A stretch of 64,000 nt of DNA from CAYTID01 sp964437735 (GTDB lineage: Bacteria > Bacteroidota > Ignavibacteria > UBA10030 > BY39). Under the pieces are notes generated by a model. The model saw only the letters and a list, made by a program, of their open reading frames with translations, was not told the origin of the DNA and made no database searches. Shown here in pieces: positions 1 through 9,038 of this stretch; the stretch's first letter is position 1; every line of letters starts with the position of its first letter. The DNA lies in the NCBI GenBank assembly GCA_964437735.1, contig CAYTID010000004.1, forward strand, positions 1 through 64,000, read 5' to 3'. The position numbers were made by a program, and so were the translations under genes.

Positions 1-674
1 TATTTGTTAATACGCCAATAAATTTTAGTGCAATCACACCGCAAACGAACGGTGGAAGAACTTGGAATTTTTATCAATGGAGCGATGGAGTTAAAGATTT
101 AGCAAGAAGTGTGTCAGTAACCAGCACACGTGAATATGTAGCGAAGTTTAAAGCACACTTACGTTCCTCTTCACCCACTGCCACAGGTCCTAACAACCAA
201 CGGAAGATGGTAACATATAATAACGGAAATGACTATTTTATGACCTATCAATCATGTGATAATATCTGGGAAATAAATCGGGAATCAGGTTTTATTTACC
301 CGGAAGAGTTAGTCTCTGATATCCCCGGAATCAATTTAACGCCATCTCTAGCCTTAACTTTTGAACTCGTGGGTCCGGATTACATTGTATGGCAAAATAT
401 AAATAATGGTAAAAATAAAATTTTCGTTAATAATAAAGGTTGGCTGAATTCAAAAGAAATTGCTGAATTTATTCCTCATCAAACTATAAGTCCGGCACCG
501 GCAATTGGAGTGAAACATTCATTTTTCTGGCCTAAAGGTGGTCTGAAAGAGAGGAGAAAACATATTATTACCGCGTGGACACATTTGGGCGGTATTGATA
601 CAGCGACGTTAACGTATCGTGAAGGTTTTGGATTTGAGGAATGGAAACAAGGATTATTTGCTCCCGGGAAGTAA
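1..674 (+). CDS. Secreted T9SS protein, upstream part (5' end outside window), ends at in-frame TAA
   Basis: The frame is open from the first bases of the window to a TAA at 672-674, so the true start lies upstream. Near its beginning it carries a WSDG...ARSVSVTS...YVAKFKAH stretch, which resembles the short beta-rich repeats (WSDG...R.V.V....Y.A.YK) seen in large exported proteins of this lineage. The rest is beta-rich and suggests a propeller-like or sialidase-like fold. The same frame stays open immediately after the stop and runs into the sorting-domain protein that ends at 2207. I infer one original gene cut by a nonsense codon. As it stands, the product would lack the T9SS signal and would not be exported through that system. 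Function beyond a secreted or surface protein is not recognisable. Confidence 0.6.
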   Translation, partial: FVNTPINFSAITPQTNGGRTWNFYQWSDGVKDLARSVSVTSTREYVAKFKAHLRSSSPTATGPNNQRKMVTYNNGNDYFMTYQSCDNIWEINRESGFIYPEELVSDIPGINLTPSLALTFELVGPDYIVWQNINNGKNKIFVNNKGWLNSKEIAEFIPHQTISPAPAIGVKHSFFWPKGGLKERRKHIITAWTHLGGIDTATLTYREGFGFEEWKQGLFAPGK

Positions 675-944
675 AGACCAAGTATTATATCGGGTCCGGT
701 TAAAAATACTAACAACGGGATTATTAATCAGGTTTATTATACATACGATGATAATTATGGTGTCTACTGGAGGAAACGCTATACCAAGGGATATGGCTCT
801 CTTATAAAAATAGAGGAGGAATCTCAGATTGCACCGGAGGAAAATTATGATATAACAACAAACGAGCAATTTATTCCAAGTAGTCGTTCAAGTTATGTAA
901 ATTTCAGCGGTAAATCACAGGTTGCAAGTGATAATACAAATCCC

Positions 945-2207
945 TTGGTGGTTTGGGAAATGCATGAAGGAATGGCATTAGACAAGGGAGAACCTGTATT
1001 GGAAGAAACAGGCGGAGTTTTAGAAAGAAAACCGGGAGTTCCTTGCGACTGCTACATTCGGTATTCTGTATGTTTTGCAAGACCCGAAAACAATTTTACA
1101 CCTTCAATATTTTCCGGCTGCAATTTCAGTTCACCAACAGTTACAGCATTAAATGGCAATGTGGTGGTAATGGCGTGGACGGATGGAATCGGACTTTGGG
1201 AAGCACGTTCAACGAACGGTGGGATTACATGGGTTAGTATGCCTAAACAAGATGAAGGCAAATTTCCTAATTTATCGGTAAATGCCGATTTTCTAACGGA
1301 CAATGTAAATTATTTGTTTACTAAAGGGTCTGCATCGCCTTATGAAATAGGATTGCGTACAAATATTTCGGGAGAAGAATATAAAGAAGGTGATACAAGA
1401 GAAATTGCGATTACTGATAGAGAAAGTGAAGCAAGTATTTCGATTGAAATGCCCGAAGTCTATTATAAAACTTCTACAGAGGCAATTCGGAAAATTTCAT
1501 TTGTTCCTGCATCAGATAGCGGTTATAATATTCAAAATGTGGAAACTTATCTATGTACAGACGAGTTTACAATTCCGGCGGATGCCGAAAGTTTGTTTAT
1601 TCCGATAAATATGAAATCAAAGAATGCGAGTGCTCTGACATCGTCCAATAATAAGTTAAAAGTGCGCTTTAGATTTACACCTAATTACGGTTCGGCACAA
1701 TATACTGCTGCCTTGTGGCGATTTGAAAACGATCATAATCTAAATAAAACCATAAGCATACCTGCCGAACGACTAAGGGGTCGTAAACTGTGCCTCAAAG
1801 TGTCGTTGATCGGATTAGACCGCTCAAAACAGAATTTTGTCGCGTCAGCTACACAAAGATATTATCCTGAAATTACTAACCAAGTAACCAATAAAAATAC
1901 AGCTTCAGCTGCAAGTATTACAAGCCTACCCACTAAGTATGCCCTAGAACAAAACTATCCCAATCCGTTTAATCCATTGACAATGATCAATTACCAATTG
2001 CCTCCGTTAGCTAACGGAAACAATTTTGTTTCGTTAAAGGTATATGACGTTCTGGGAAGAGAAGTAGCAACTTTGGTTGATGGACATAAATCAGCAGGTT
2101 ATTATGATGTAACTTGGGATGCATCAAACATGCCGAGCGGAGTTTACATGTATAAGCTTACTGCCGGCAGCTATACAGATGTGAAGAAGATGCTGCTTCT
2201 CCGGTAA
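945..2207 (+). CDS. Secreted T9SS protein, downstream part with type A C-terminal sorting domain
   Basis: The frame is open from 675, directly after the TAA at 672-674. The first usable start in it is a TTG at 945 without a convincing ribosome binding site. It reads as the continuation of the upstream frame, with beta-rich text such as NPLVVWEMHEG and NGGITWVSMP that recalls Asp-box or propeller blades. The last 85 or so residues are a clear Por secretion-system sorting domain: EQNYPNPFNP near the start, then LKVYDVLGREVATLVDG, AGYYDVTWDA and GVYMYKL, ending KKMLLLR. That domain directs passage through the type IX system and surface attachment. Without its own signal peptide this piece is not a functional exported protein, so it is best read as the 3' half of an interrupted gene. 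A palindromic terminator follows at 2237. Confidence 0.7.
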   Translation: MVVWEMHEGMALDKGEPVLEETGGVLERKPGVPCDCYIRYSVCFARPENNFTPSIFSGCNFSSPTVTALNGNVVVMAWTDGIGLWEARSTNGGITWVSMPKQDEGKFPNLSVNADFLTDNVNYLFTKGSASPYEIGLRTNISGEEYKEGDTREIAITDRESEASISIEMPEVYYKTSTEAIRKISFVPASDSGYNIQNVETYLCTDEFTIPADAESLFIPINMKSKNASALTSSNNKLKVRFRFTPNYGSAQYTAALWRFENDHNLNKTISIPAERLRGRKLCLKVSLIGLDRSKQNFVASATQRYYPEITNQVTNKNTASAASITSLPTKYALEQNYPNPFNPLTMINYQLPPLANGNNFVSLKVYDVLGREVATLVDGHKSAGYYDVTWDASNMPSGVYMYKLTAGSYTDVKKMLLLR

Positions 2208-2236
2208 CAAATTCTTTTTAAATCTGAACATTACAG

Positions 2237-2271
2237 AAATGCAAGATAAATTTTAAATTTATCTTGCATTT
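2237..2271 (+). terminator. Palindromic terminator-like hairpin
   Basis: AAATGCAAGATAAATTT and AAATTTATCTTGCATTT form a perfect 17-bp inverted repeat around a single central base; the inner pairs would open to make the loop. It lies between the end of the T9SS gene and the sdh operon and is followed by an AT-rich tail. Confidence 0.55.
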
Positions 2272-2359
2272 ATTATACAACTTTCCTAAATTTCAAAAGT
2301 TATATCGTATCATTCAAAATTATACCCATTACTTTTCCATTTACATTGGAGCTTAATTT

Positions 2360-2794
2360 ATGAAATATTATCAATTTGGATGGACAAAAGTCCTTATGAT
2401 GTATCACCGCTTTTCAGGAAGCTGGGCATGGATTTTCCATCGCATTACAGGCCTCGCGCTTACGGCGTATATTTGTATTCATATCTTTGCACTATCAAAT
2501 CTGCAAAAACATAAAATCGACAATGGCAGAGCCTTTAATGAAGAAATGGCATTATTCACATCACCTTTTTTCCTCTTTATTGAATGGCTTCTGTTTGCTT
2601 TTGTGTTATATCATACGCTTAACGGAATAAGAATAGTCCTTGTCGACTTTGCCAACGGGGCAAGATATCATAAAAAATTACACTACGCAGTTGTAACAAT
2701 TGGTGTTATCGCTTTCTTTGCCATGGGCTACGTGATTTTCAGTCATCAGGTAAATAACGTGGTAGCATCTCTGGTTGCTTTGGGTACAAATTAA
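2360..2794 (+). CDS. sdhC: Succinate dehydrogenase cytochrome b subunit
   Basis: This is a membrane anchor subunit of succinate:quinone oxidoreductase (complex II). It has about 144 residues with three hydrophobic helices, a usual size for the family. The N-terminal text YHRFSGSWAWIFHRITGLAL matches the SdhC signature (HR.TG), and HIFALS and YHTLNGIR supply histidines that can ligate heme b. It is the first gene of sdhCDAB, 26 bases upstream of sdhD, and its ATG follows a GGAG (TTGGAGCTTAATTT) ribosome binding site. The order C-D-A-B and the downstream catalytic subunits make the assignment safe. Confidence 0.9.
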   Translation: MKYYQFGWTKVLMMYHRFSGSWAWIFHRITGLALTAYICIHIFALSNLQKHKIDNGRAFNEEMALFTSPFFLFIEWLLFAFVLYHTLNGIRIVLVDFANGARYHKKLHYAVVTIGVIAFFAMGYVIFSHQVNNVVASLVALGTN

Positions 2795-2820
2795 TAATCA
2801 GAAATTTTGAGGATTTAATC

Positions 2821-3174
2821 ATGACATATAAACATTTTGGATCTCGAACATCAGGCGCCCCGGGCTGGCTGCTACAACGAATAACAGGCATCGTACTTAT
2901 TGTTTCGATGGTTGGACATTATATACTTATGCATTACACTCCCGAATCGGGGCATTCATTTGACGCCACATATGCCCGCCTCCAAAATGTCTGGTGGAAA
3001 GTATTTTATCTGACATTTGTGGTGGTAGGTTTATATCACGGACTAAACGGGGTCTGGAGTATTGTCCGTGATTATAAGTTAAAACGCCTGATGAGCTATA
3101 CCATTTTAACAGCCATAATTATCGTAGGATTGAGCTTTGGTGTTATGGGCTTTATGAATGTGCTGGCGTTTTAA
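2821..3174 (+). CDS. sdhD: Succinate dehydrogenase membrane anchor subunit
   Basis: This is the second membrane anchor of complex II, about 117 residues with three predicted helices. Motifs are GAPGWLLQRITGIVL near the N-terminus, GHYILMHY in helix one or two, and YHGLNGVWSIVRDY in the last part. The YH.LNG motif is shared with the upstream sdhC product, so the two anchors look homologous and each offers a histidine for heme. A GAGG ribosome binding site precedes the ATG. It sits between sdhC and sdhA, as expected for the SdhD subunit. Confidence 0.87.
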   Translation: MTYKHFGSRTSGAPGWLLQRITGIVLIVSMVGHYILMHYTPESGHSFDATYARLQNVWWKVFYLTFVVVGLYHGLNGVWSIVRDYKLKRLMSYTILTAIIIVGLSFGVMGFMNVLAF

Positions 3175-3257
3175 AGTGGACTGTAAGTCGGTAAAAATCA
3201 AAATTGCAAATTTAAATATCGAAATCAATATTACAATCAACTAAAGTAAAAATAATT

Positions 3258-5027
3258 ATGATTCACAAACACGATGTAATAATAGTAGGAGCAGGTCTTG
3301 CGGGCTTGAGGTCTGCTATTGAATTGTCCCAAAGGGATTCATTCGGGACCGGTAAAGCAGATGTTGCAGTATTGTCAAAAGTATTCCCGACAAGATCGCA
3401 TTCAGGAGCCGCTCAGGGTGGAATCGCCGCTGCTCTTGGAAATGAAGAAGAAGATACTGTCGATTGGCATATTTTCGATACTGTAAAAGGAAGCGATTAT
3501 TTAGGAGATCAGGATGCAATTGAACTGATGATCAGCGAAGCTCCCGAAGTAATTTACGAGCTTGAACATATGGGCGTTCCGTTTAGCCGGACCAAGGAAG
3601 GAAAAATTGCTCAGCGTCAATTCGGCGGTCATACAAAACCGGTGGTCGGACCGGACGGGAAAGAAAAGCGTCTGGCAGTTCAGCGCGCGTGTTATGCTGC
3701 CGACAGAACAGGTCATGTAATTCTTCACACGCTTTACGAGCAATGCGTCAGAAACTCTGTTAATTTTTATTCTGAATTTTACGTCACATCGCTTATTATT
3801 AAAGATAATATCTGCCGCGGAGTCGTTGCTTACGATTTAAGAACAGGAGAATTACACACGTTCCATGCAAAAGCAGTCATGTTCGGAACCGGTGGATATG
3901 GAAGAGCTTTTAAAATTACTTCGAACGCCTATGCGAATACCGGTGACGGTGTCGCAATCGCCTACAAGGCAGGAGTGCCCCTTGAGGATATGGAATTTGT
4001 TCAGTTCCACCCGACGGGTTTATGGCGGCTTGGAATTCTTGTCACGGAAGGCGCCCGCGGCGAAGGAGGATATCTAAAAAATAAATTCGGTGAGCGGTTC
4101 ATGCAAAAGTATGCCCCGACCGTAATGGAGCTCGCTCCGCGAGATATGGTGACACGCTCAATAACGACAGAAATAATTGAGGGAAGGGGAATTGAAGGAA
4201 AAGATTATGTTCATCTTGACTTAACACATGTTGGTGAGGCAACATTAAAAGAAAGGCTACCTGAAATTATCGGATTTGCAAAAACTTATGTCGGAGTAGA
4301 CCCCGTCAGCTCCCCGATTCCAATTCAACCGACTGCCCATTATTCCATGGGCGGCATTCCCACAACTCTATATGGTGAAGTTTGTTCAGACGAGAACGGT
4401 ACTATTCTGAATGGATTCTTTGCAGCCGGTGAATGTGCCTGCATAAGCGTACACGGAGCAAACCGGCTTGGCACTAATTCTTTGTTAGATGCGGTTGTAC
4501 ATGGACGAAGAACCGGAAAACAAATAGCGAAGTTTTTACGTAATGCCGATTTCTCTCCGCTACCGGTCGATGCCGGAAATGAAGATAAAGCCAGAATTTC
4601 AGAGCTGTTCACATCGATCAGTTTAAATGAGCCATATAGTCCCATAAAAGATTCGCTACGCGATAACATGATGTCAAAAGCAGGCGTTTACCGAAACGAA
4701 GGCGACCTTACTAAAATGAAAGAGATAATTAAAGAGCTGAGAGAACGTTTCAAGAAAGTCGGTCTACGAGATAAGAGTAAAACATTCAACACTGAACTAA
4801 TGGAGATTTTAGAGCTTGGGCATCTATTGGAATTTTCGGAAGTTATTGTCGAGGGTGCGCTTGCAAGAAAAGAGTGCCGCGGCGCTCACTGGCGAACTGA
4901 CTATGAAAAACGCGACGACGAAAACTGGATGAAGCACACATTTGCATTTAGGACTGATAAAGGAACAGAGTTAAAATACAAACCGGTAACCGTTACAAAA
5001 TATCAGCCGATGGAAAGAAAGTACTAA
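3258..5027 (+). CDS. sdhA: Succinate dehydrogenase flavoprotein subunit
   Basis: This is the catalytic FAD subunit of complex II, which oxidises succinate to fumarate in the TCA cycle. At 589 residues it has the normal length. Seen directly: the dinucleotide-binding motif IIVGAGLAGLRSA at the N-terminus; TRSHSGAAQGG near residue 45-55, whose histidine carries the covalent FAD; the FHPTG and GARGEGG active-site motifs; and HGANRLGTNSLLDAVVHGRR near residue 395-415. The C-terminus is the usual helical domain (RKECRGAHWRTDY). It lies in sdhCDAB. It could also work as a fumarate reductase, but the separate C and D anchors and the covalent-FAD motif fit a succinate dehydrogenase. Confidence 0.95.
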   Translation: MIHKHDVIIVGAGLAGLRSAIELSQRDSFGTGKADVAVLSKVFPTRSHSGAAQGGIAAALGNEEEDTVDWHIFDTVKGSDYLGDQDAIELMISEAPEVIYELEHMGVPFSRTKEGKIAQRQFGGHTKPVVGPDGKEKRLAVQRACYAADRTGHVILHTLYEQCVRNSVNFYSEFYVTSLIIKDNICRGVVAYDLRTGELHTFHAKAVMFGTGGYGRAFKITSNAYANTGDGVAIAYKAGVPLEDMEFVQFHPTGLWRLGILVTEGARGEGGYLKNKFGERFMQKYAPTVMELAPRDMVTRSITTEIIEGRGIEGKDYVHLDLTHVGEATLKERLPEIIGFAKTYVGVDPVSSPIPIQPTAHYSMGGIPTTLYGEVCSDENGTILNGFFAAGECACISVHGANRLGTNSLLDAVVHGRRTGKQIAKFLRNADFSPLPVDAGNEDKARISELFTSISLNEPYSPIKDSLRDNMMSKAGVYRNEGDLTKMKEIIKELRERFKKVGLRDKSKTFNTELMEILELGHLLEFSEVIVEGALARKECRGAHWRTDYEKRDDENWMKHTFAFRTDKGTELKYKPVTVTKYQPMERKY

Positions 5028-5076
5028 GAATAAAAAAAGACAAAAGTCAAATTTTTAATTATAATCAGGCACAACT

Positions 5077-5775
5077 ATGCAAGTAACTTTTTCAATACTA
5101 AGATTTGATTCCGCAAAGGATCAAAATCCCTACAGGCAGGAATATAAAATGGTAGTCGAACCGACTGACAGAATTCTTGATTGTCTCGACCGTATTAAAT
5201 GGGAACAGGACGGAAGTTTAACTTATCGCCGCTCATGTTCTCACGGAATTTGCGGGTCGGATGCAATTAATATAAACGGCAAGAACATTCTCGCATGTCA
5301 GATTTTGATGCAGGACATCAATAAAAAATATATAAAAATCGACCCGATTCCCGGTATGCCAATCATCAAAGATCTGGTGGTTGATACGACAGATTTTTTC
5401 AAAAAATACGAAGTAGTAAAACCATACCTTATCGCTAAAAATCCACCGCCAAAGGAACGTTATCAGTCACAAGCTGACCGTGCCTTGATTGACGAAGCGG
5501 TAAATTGTATCTTATGCGGTGCCTGTACAAGCTCCTGTCCGTCAATGTGGGGTAACGAAAATTATCTTGGTCCTGCCGCAATGCTAAAGTCATATAGGTT
5601 TGCCTTCGATAGCCGCGATGAAGAACCCGAAGCCCACCTCGAAGCAATTGATACGGGTGATGGAGTTTGGCGCTGTCATACGATATTCAACTGCGTTGAG
5701 GCGTGTCCGAAGGAAATTAATCTTACATGGCACATCTCACAGTTAAAAAAGAAGTTGGTTGAAAGGGAATATTAA
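5077..5775 (+). CDS. sdhB: Succinate dehydrogenase iron-sulfur subunit
   Basis: This electron-transfer subunit passes electrons from FAD to the quinone site. All three cluster motifs are visible in 232 residues: CSHGICGSDAININGKNILAC for [2Fe-2S], CILCGACTSSCP for [4Fe-4S], and CHTIFNCVEACPKEI shared with the [3Fe-4S] ligands. Length is normal for SdhB. It is the last gene of sdhCDAB and is followed by a strong hairpin terminator at 5811. Confidence 0.95.
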   Translation: MQVTFSILRFDSAKDQNPYRQEYKMVVEPTDRILDCLDRIKWEQDGSLTYRRSCSHGICGSDAININGKNILACQILMQDINKKYIKIDPIPGMPIIKDLVVDTTDFFKKYEVVKPYLIAKNPPPKERYQSQADRALIDEAVNCILCGACTSSCPSMWGNENYLGPAAMLKSYRFAFDSRDEEPEAHLEAIDTGDGVWRCHTIFNCVEACPKEINLTWHISQLKKKLVEREY

Positions 5776-5810
5776 TATTCTGAAATAATTAAATATGTTA
5801 ACAACATCAA

Positions 5811-5845
5811 AACCTCGTTGTTTTTATTAACAATGAGGTTTTTGA
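5811..5845 (+). terminator. Rho-independent terminator after sdhB
   Basis: AACCTCGTTG and CAATGAGGTT form a stem with one G-T wobble across a T-rich loop, followed by TTTGATTTTA. It separates the sdh operon from hutI. Confidence 0.75.
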
Positions 5846-5914
5846 TTTTATAAGTGATTTACTTTTGGATTTATTTTTTTCATTTCTTATCTTTTACAAA
5901 TTTATTTTCGGTAA

Positions 5915-7177
5915 ATGAATTTAAAACTAACCAACATAAAACAGCTCGTTACAATCTCGTCTCAACTAACCTCGCCTGCTGATCCCAAAGTAAGAGCAGG
6001 TGAAGAGATGGGCAATCTTGGAATTATTGAAAACGCTGCTGTTATCATCCGGGGTGGAAAAATTTTGTGGTTCGGTAAAATGTCGGATATGAATGAATCT
6101 GACTACTCCGATATCGATGAGTATGATTGCTCAGACAAAGTTGTAATGCCCGGCTTCGTTGATTCACACACACATCTGTTGTTTGGGGGCAGTCGTGAAG
6201 ACGAATTTGGGATGCGATCAACAGGGGCAACATATCAGGAAATCGCTGAAAAGGGGGGAGGCATTTTAAGCACGGTCCGTAAAACCCGTGAAGCTTCCAA
6301 AAAAGAATTAAAAAAATATGCCCGCAAACATATTCAGGCAATGCTTAAACATGGAACAACGACCGTCGAAATTAAAAGCGGATACGGACTGAGTACAGAC
6401 GGAGAAATTAAAATGATGGAAGCGATACGTGAACTGTGTGATGAAGAAATTGTTACAGTCGTTTCCACCTTCATTGGCGCACATGCATTCCCGCCTGAGT
6501 ACAAAGAAAGCCGGGAAGAATATATTTCTCTGGTCTGCAACAGGATGATCCCTTATATCGGAGATAGGAGACTTGCAGATTTTTGTGATGTATTTTGCGA
6601 GAAGGGCTATTTCACTGTCGATGAATCCGAAAAAATTTTACAGCGGGGAAAAGAATACGGAATGTTATCGAAAATACATGCGGAAGAGCTTAATCCTTTT
6701 GGCGGCGCTGAGTTAGCGGGCAGCATCGGCGCTGTTTCTGCCGACCATCTCGAGCACATAACCGATTCCGGAATTAAAGCTCTCAAAAATGGCGGAGTTG
6801 TTGCGTGTCTGCTGCCGGGGGTTTCTTTCTTTTTAAATCATCAGTACGCTCCGGCAAGGAAATTAATCGATTGCAGTGTTGCCGTTGCAATCGCAACCGA
6901 TTTTAATCCCGGCTCCTGTATGTCATACTCGATGCCTTTAATGATGACAATTGCCTGTACACACATGAGGATGACTCCAGAGGAAGTAATTTCCGCTTCT
7001 ACTATTAACGCTGCGGCAGCCCTGAGCTTGTCGGAAAAAATAGGAAGTATCGATATAGGAAAACAAGCCGATGTTGTCATTTTAGATATTCCGAATTACC
7101 GGTTTTTGCCATATCATTTTGGCGAAAATCATGTTTATAAAGTAGTAAAAAACGGCGTTCTGTTAGATATTTATTAA
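5915..7177 (+). CDS. hutI: Imidazolonepropionase
   Basis: This enzyme hydrolyses 4-imidazolone-5-propanoate to N-formimino-L-glutamate in histidine degradation. It is an amidohydrolase-fold metalloenzyme of normal length (420 aa). Visible motifs are the metal-binding HxH in GFVDSHTHLLFGGSREDEF near residue 83-86, IKSGYGLS in the middle, FIGAHAFPPEY, the metal histidine region KIHAEELNPFGG, and ATDFNPGS carrying the catalytic aspartate. It begins a three-gene run with ftcD (20-base gap) and the cyclodeaminase, which carry out the next two steps. hutU sits 32 kb away in this window and hutH is not present. Confidence 0.93.
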   Translation: MNLKLTNIKQLVTISSQLTSPADPKVRAGEEMGNLGIIENAAVIIRGGKILWFGKMSDMNESDYSDIDEYDCSDKVVMPGFVDSHTHLLFGGSREDEFGMRSTGATYQEIAEKGGGILSTVRKTREASKKELKKYARKHIQAMLKHGTTTVEIKSGYGLSTDGEIKMMEAIRELCDEEIVTVVSTFIGAHAFPPEYKESREEYISLVCNRMIPYIGDRRLADFCDVFCEKGYFTVDESEKILQRGKEYGMLSKIHAEELNPFGGAELAGSIGAVSADHLEHITDSGIKALKNGGVVACLLPGVSFFLNHQYAPARKLIDCSVAVAIATDFNPGSCMSYSMPLMMTIACTHMRMTPEEVISASTINAAAALSLSEKIGSIDIGKQADVVILDIPNYRFLPYHFGENHVYKVVKNGVLLDIY

Positions 7178-7197
7178 ATTAATACGGATAATTTTTT

Positions 7198-8241
7198 ATG
7201 AATAAGTTAGTAGAGTGTGTCCCAAACTTCAGCGAGGGACAAAATATGACAGTGATAGACGCAATTGCGGCAAGTATTGATAGCGTAGAACAAGTTAAAC
7301 TGTTAAGCGTAGAACCTGATAGGGATTACAATAGGACTGTAATAACTTTTGTCGGTGAACCCGGTGCTGTTAAGGAGGCGGCTTTTCAAGCGGCAAAAAA
7401 GGCTGCCGATCTGATCGATATGACTCAACACAAAGGTGAACACCCGAGAATGGGGGCAATCGATGTTGTTCCATTCATTCCATTGAGCGGCGTTTCGATG
7501 GAAGATTGTGTCGAACTCTCAAAGGAATTCGGTAAACGAGTTGCTCAAGAACTGAACATCCCTGTTTATTTATATGAAGAATCTGCTTCGACAAAGGAAA
7601 GACAGAACCTTGCCAACATCCGGAAAGGGGAGTACGAGGGACTTCCTGAAAAATTTAATTCATCTGATTGGAATCCGGATTTTAGAATAAATAATCAAAA
7701 CCAGTTTAATCCTAAGTCTGGAGCAATGGCAACCGGTGCCCGTTTTTTCTTAATCGCATATAATGTGAATTTAGATACCAATGATAAAAGCATTGCACAC
7801 GAAATCGCGCTTAGGATAAGAGAAAGTGGAAAGCCCAAGAAAAACGATAAAGGAGAAACTGTTAAGGACGAAAACGGAAAAACCGTAATTATTCCCGGAT
7901 CATTAAAATGCGTAAAGGCGATGGGCGTTTTACTTGAGCGGTTTAATATCGCGCAGGTCTCAATTAACTTGACTAATTTTAATGTAACGCCACCTCATGT
8001 CGTTTTTGAAGAAATAAAAAAAGAGGCACAGCATTTTGGTGTCGAAGTAACCGGAAGCGAAATCGTCGGATTAATTCCTAAAGATGCATTGATATCAGCG
8101 GGGAAATTTTTTCTCGGCGATCAATTAGATCAACTTAATGTTTCAGAAATGGATATTATAACGCTTGCAATAAAATATTTAGGATTGAGCCAGCTTGACG
8201 AATTCGATCCTAATCAGAAAATTATCGAATACATGATATAA
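7198..8241 (+). CDS. ftcD: Glutamate formimidoyltransferase
   Basis: This enzyme transfers the formimino group of N-formimino-L-glutamate to tetrahydrofolate, releasing glutamate. The N-terminal signature LVECVPNFSEGQN and the active-site region KGEHPRMGAIDVVPFIPL, with the family's catalytic histidine, are present. At 347 residues it has somewhat more than the bare transferase domain and carries a charged insert near residue 215-230 (GKPKKNDKGETVKDENGKT). It is not fused to the cyclodeaminase, unlike the animal enzyme; the cyclodeaminase is the next gene, 16 bases downstream. Confidence 0.92.
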   Translation: MNKLVECVPNFSEGQNMTVIDAIAASIDSVEQVKLLSVEPDRDYNRTVITFVGEPGAVKEAAFQAAKKAADLIDMTQHKGEHPRMGAIDVVPFIPLSGVSMEDCVELSKEFGKRVAQELNIPVYLYEESASTKERQNLANIRKGEYEGLPEKFNSSDWNPDFRINNQNQFNPKSGAMATGARFFLIAYNVNLDTNDKSIAHEIALRIRESGKPKKNDKGETVKDENGKTVIIPGSLKCVKAMGVLLERFNIAQVSINLTNFNVTPPHVVFEEIKKEAQHFGVEVTGSEIVGLIPKDALISAGKFFLGDQLDQLNVSEMDIITLAIKYLGLSQLDEFDPNQKIIEYMI

Positions 8242-8257
8242 AAATAAAAAGGGAAAT

Positions 8258-8884
8258 ATGTTAACCAATAAACCTGTATATGAACTTTTAGATGAACTAT
8301 CATCGCCCTCTCCCGCGCCGGGGGGCGGCAGCGTAGCTGCTCTGGCGGGTGCATTAGGTTCCGCATTAACATCAATGGTCTGTAATCTGACTATAGGCAA
8401 GAAAAAATATATTGATGTTGAGGAGAACTTTAAAAATATCCTGGAACAATCCGAAACGCTGAGGGCTCAATTCACCGAATTGATCGAAAAAGATACTACG
8501 GTATTTAACAAGGTAATGGAAGCTTTTAGTTTACCCAAAGATAATGATGAACAAAAAGCATTACGTTCAGCGGCAATTCAATCGGCGACAAAGGAAGCCA
8601 CGCTTGTTCCGCTTGAGGTAATGAAACACTGTATTGATGCATTAGCGCTAACCAAAGCCGTTGCGGAAACCGGGAATATTAATTCAGTAAGCGACGCCGG
8701 TGTAAGCGCTATTATGCTGACTGCGGCAGCGGAAAGCGCCGAACTTAACGTTCTCATCAACCTCAAATCGATCACTAATACAGAATTTGTCGGTTGGAAA
8801 TCGGAAGAAGTTAAAACTATTATGAAAACTATAAAAAATATGAATGTCGATATTACCCGAATTGTAAAAGAGAAAATATGGTAA
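8258..8884 (+). CDS. fchA: Formimidoyltetrahydrofolate cyclodeaminase
   Basis: This enzyme converts 5-formimino-tetrahydrofolate to 5,10-methenyl-tetrahydrofolate and ammonia. It is 208 residues long, helical, with the family signature SPSPAPGGGSVAALAGALG near residue 17-35 and the helical text TKEATLVPLEVMKHC in the middle. It follows ftcD with a GGGAAAT ribosome binding region, so the run hutI-ftcD-fchA channels the formimino group into the folate pool. The downstream 150 bases hold only a weak hairpin near 8933 before the convergent trkH. Confidence 0.9.
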   Translation: MLTNKPVYELLDELSSPSPAPGGGSVAALAGALGSALTSMVCNLTIGKKKYIDVEENFKNILEQSETLRAQFTELIEKDTTVFNKVMEAFSLPKDNDEQKALRSAAIQSATKEATLVPLEVMKHCIDALALTKAVAETGNINSVSDAGVSAIMLTAAAESAELNVLINLKSITNTEFVGWKSEEVKTIMKTIKNMNVDITRIVKEKIW

Positions 8885-9038
8885 CCATAAAAATATCAGC
8901 TTTTCTACAGGAACTGAATATAATTATCATTCGGGATGATATTAGCAAGGTTGAGACAAGTATTACATTTTTGTGAAAATAGATATAACCCTAATACATA
9001 AACCAGAACTTAATAAATGGTAATGAAAATAACTTTCA

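Noticed and set aside
8925..8950. Weak hairpin TATCAT-TCGGG-ATGATA after the cyclodeaminase gene
   Set aside because: The stem is only six AT-rich pairs and has no T run, so I do not call it a terminator.
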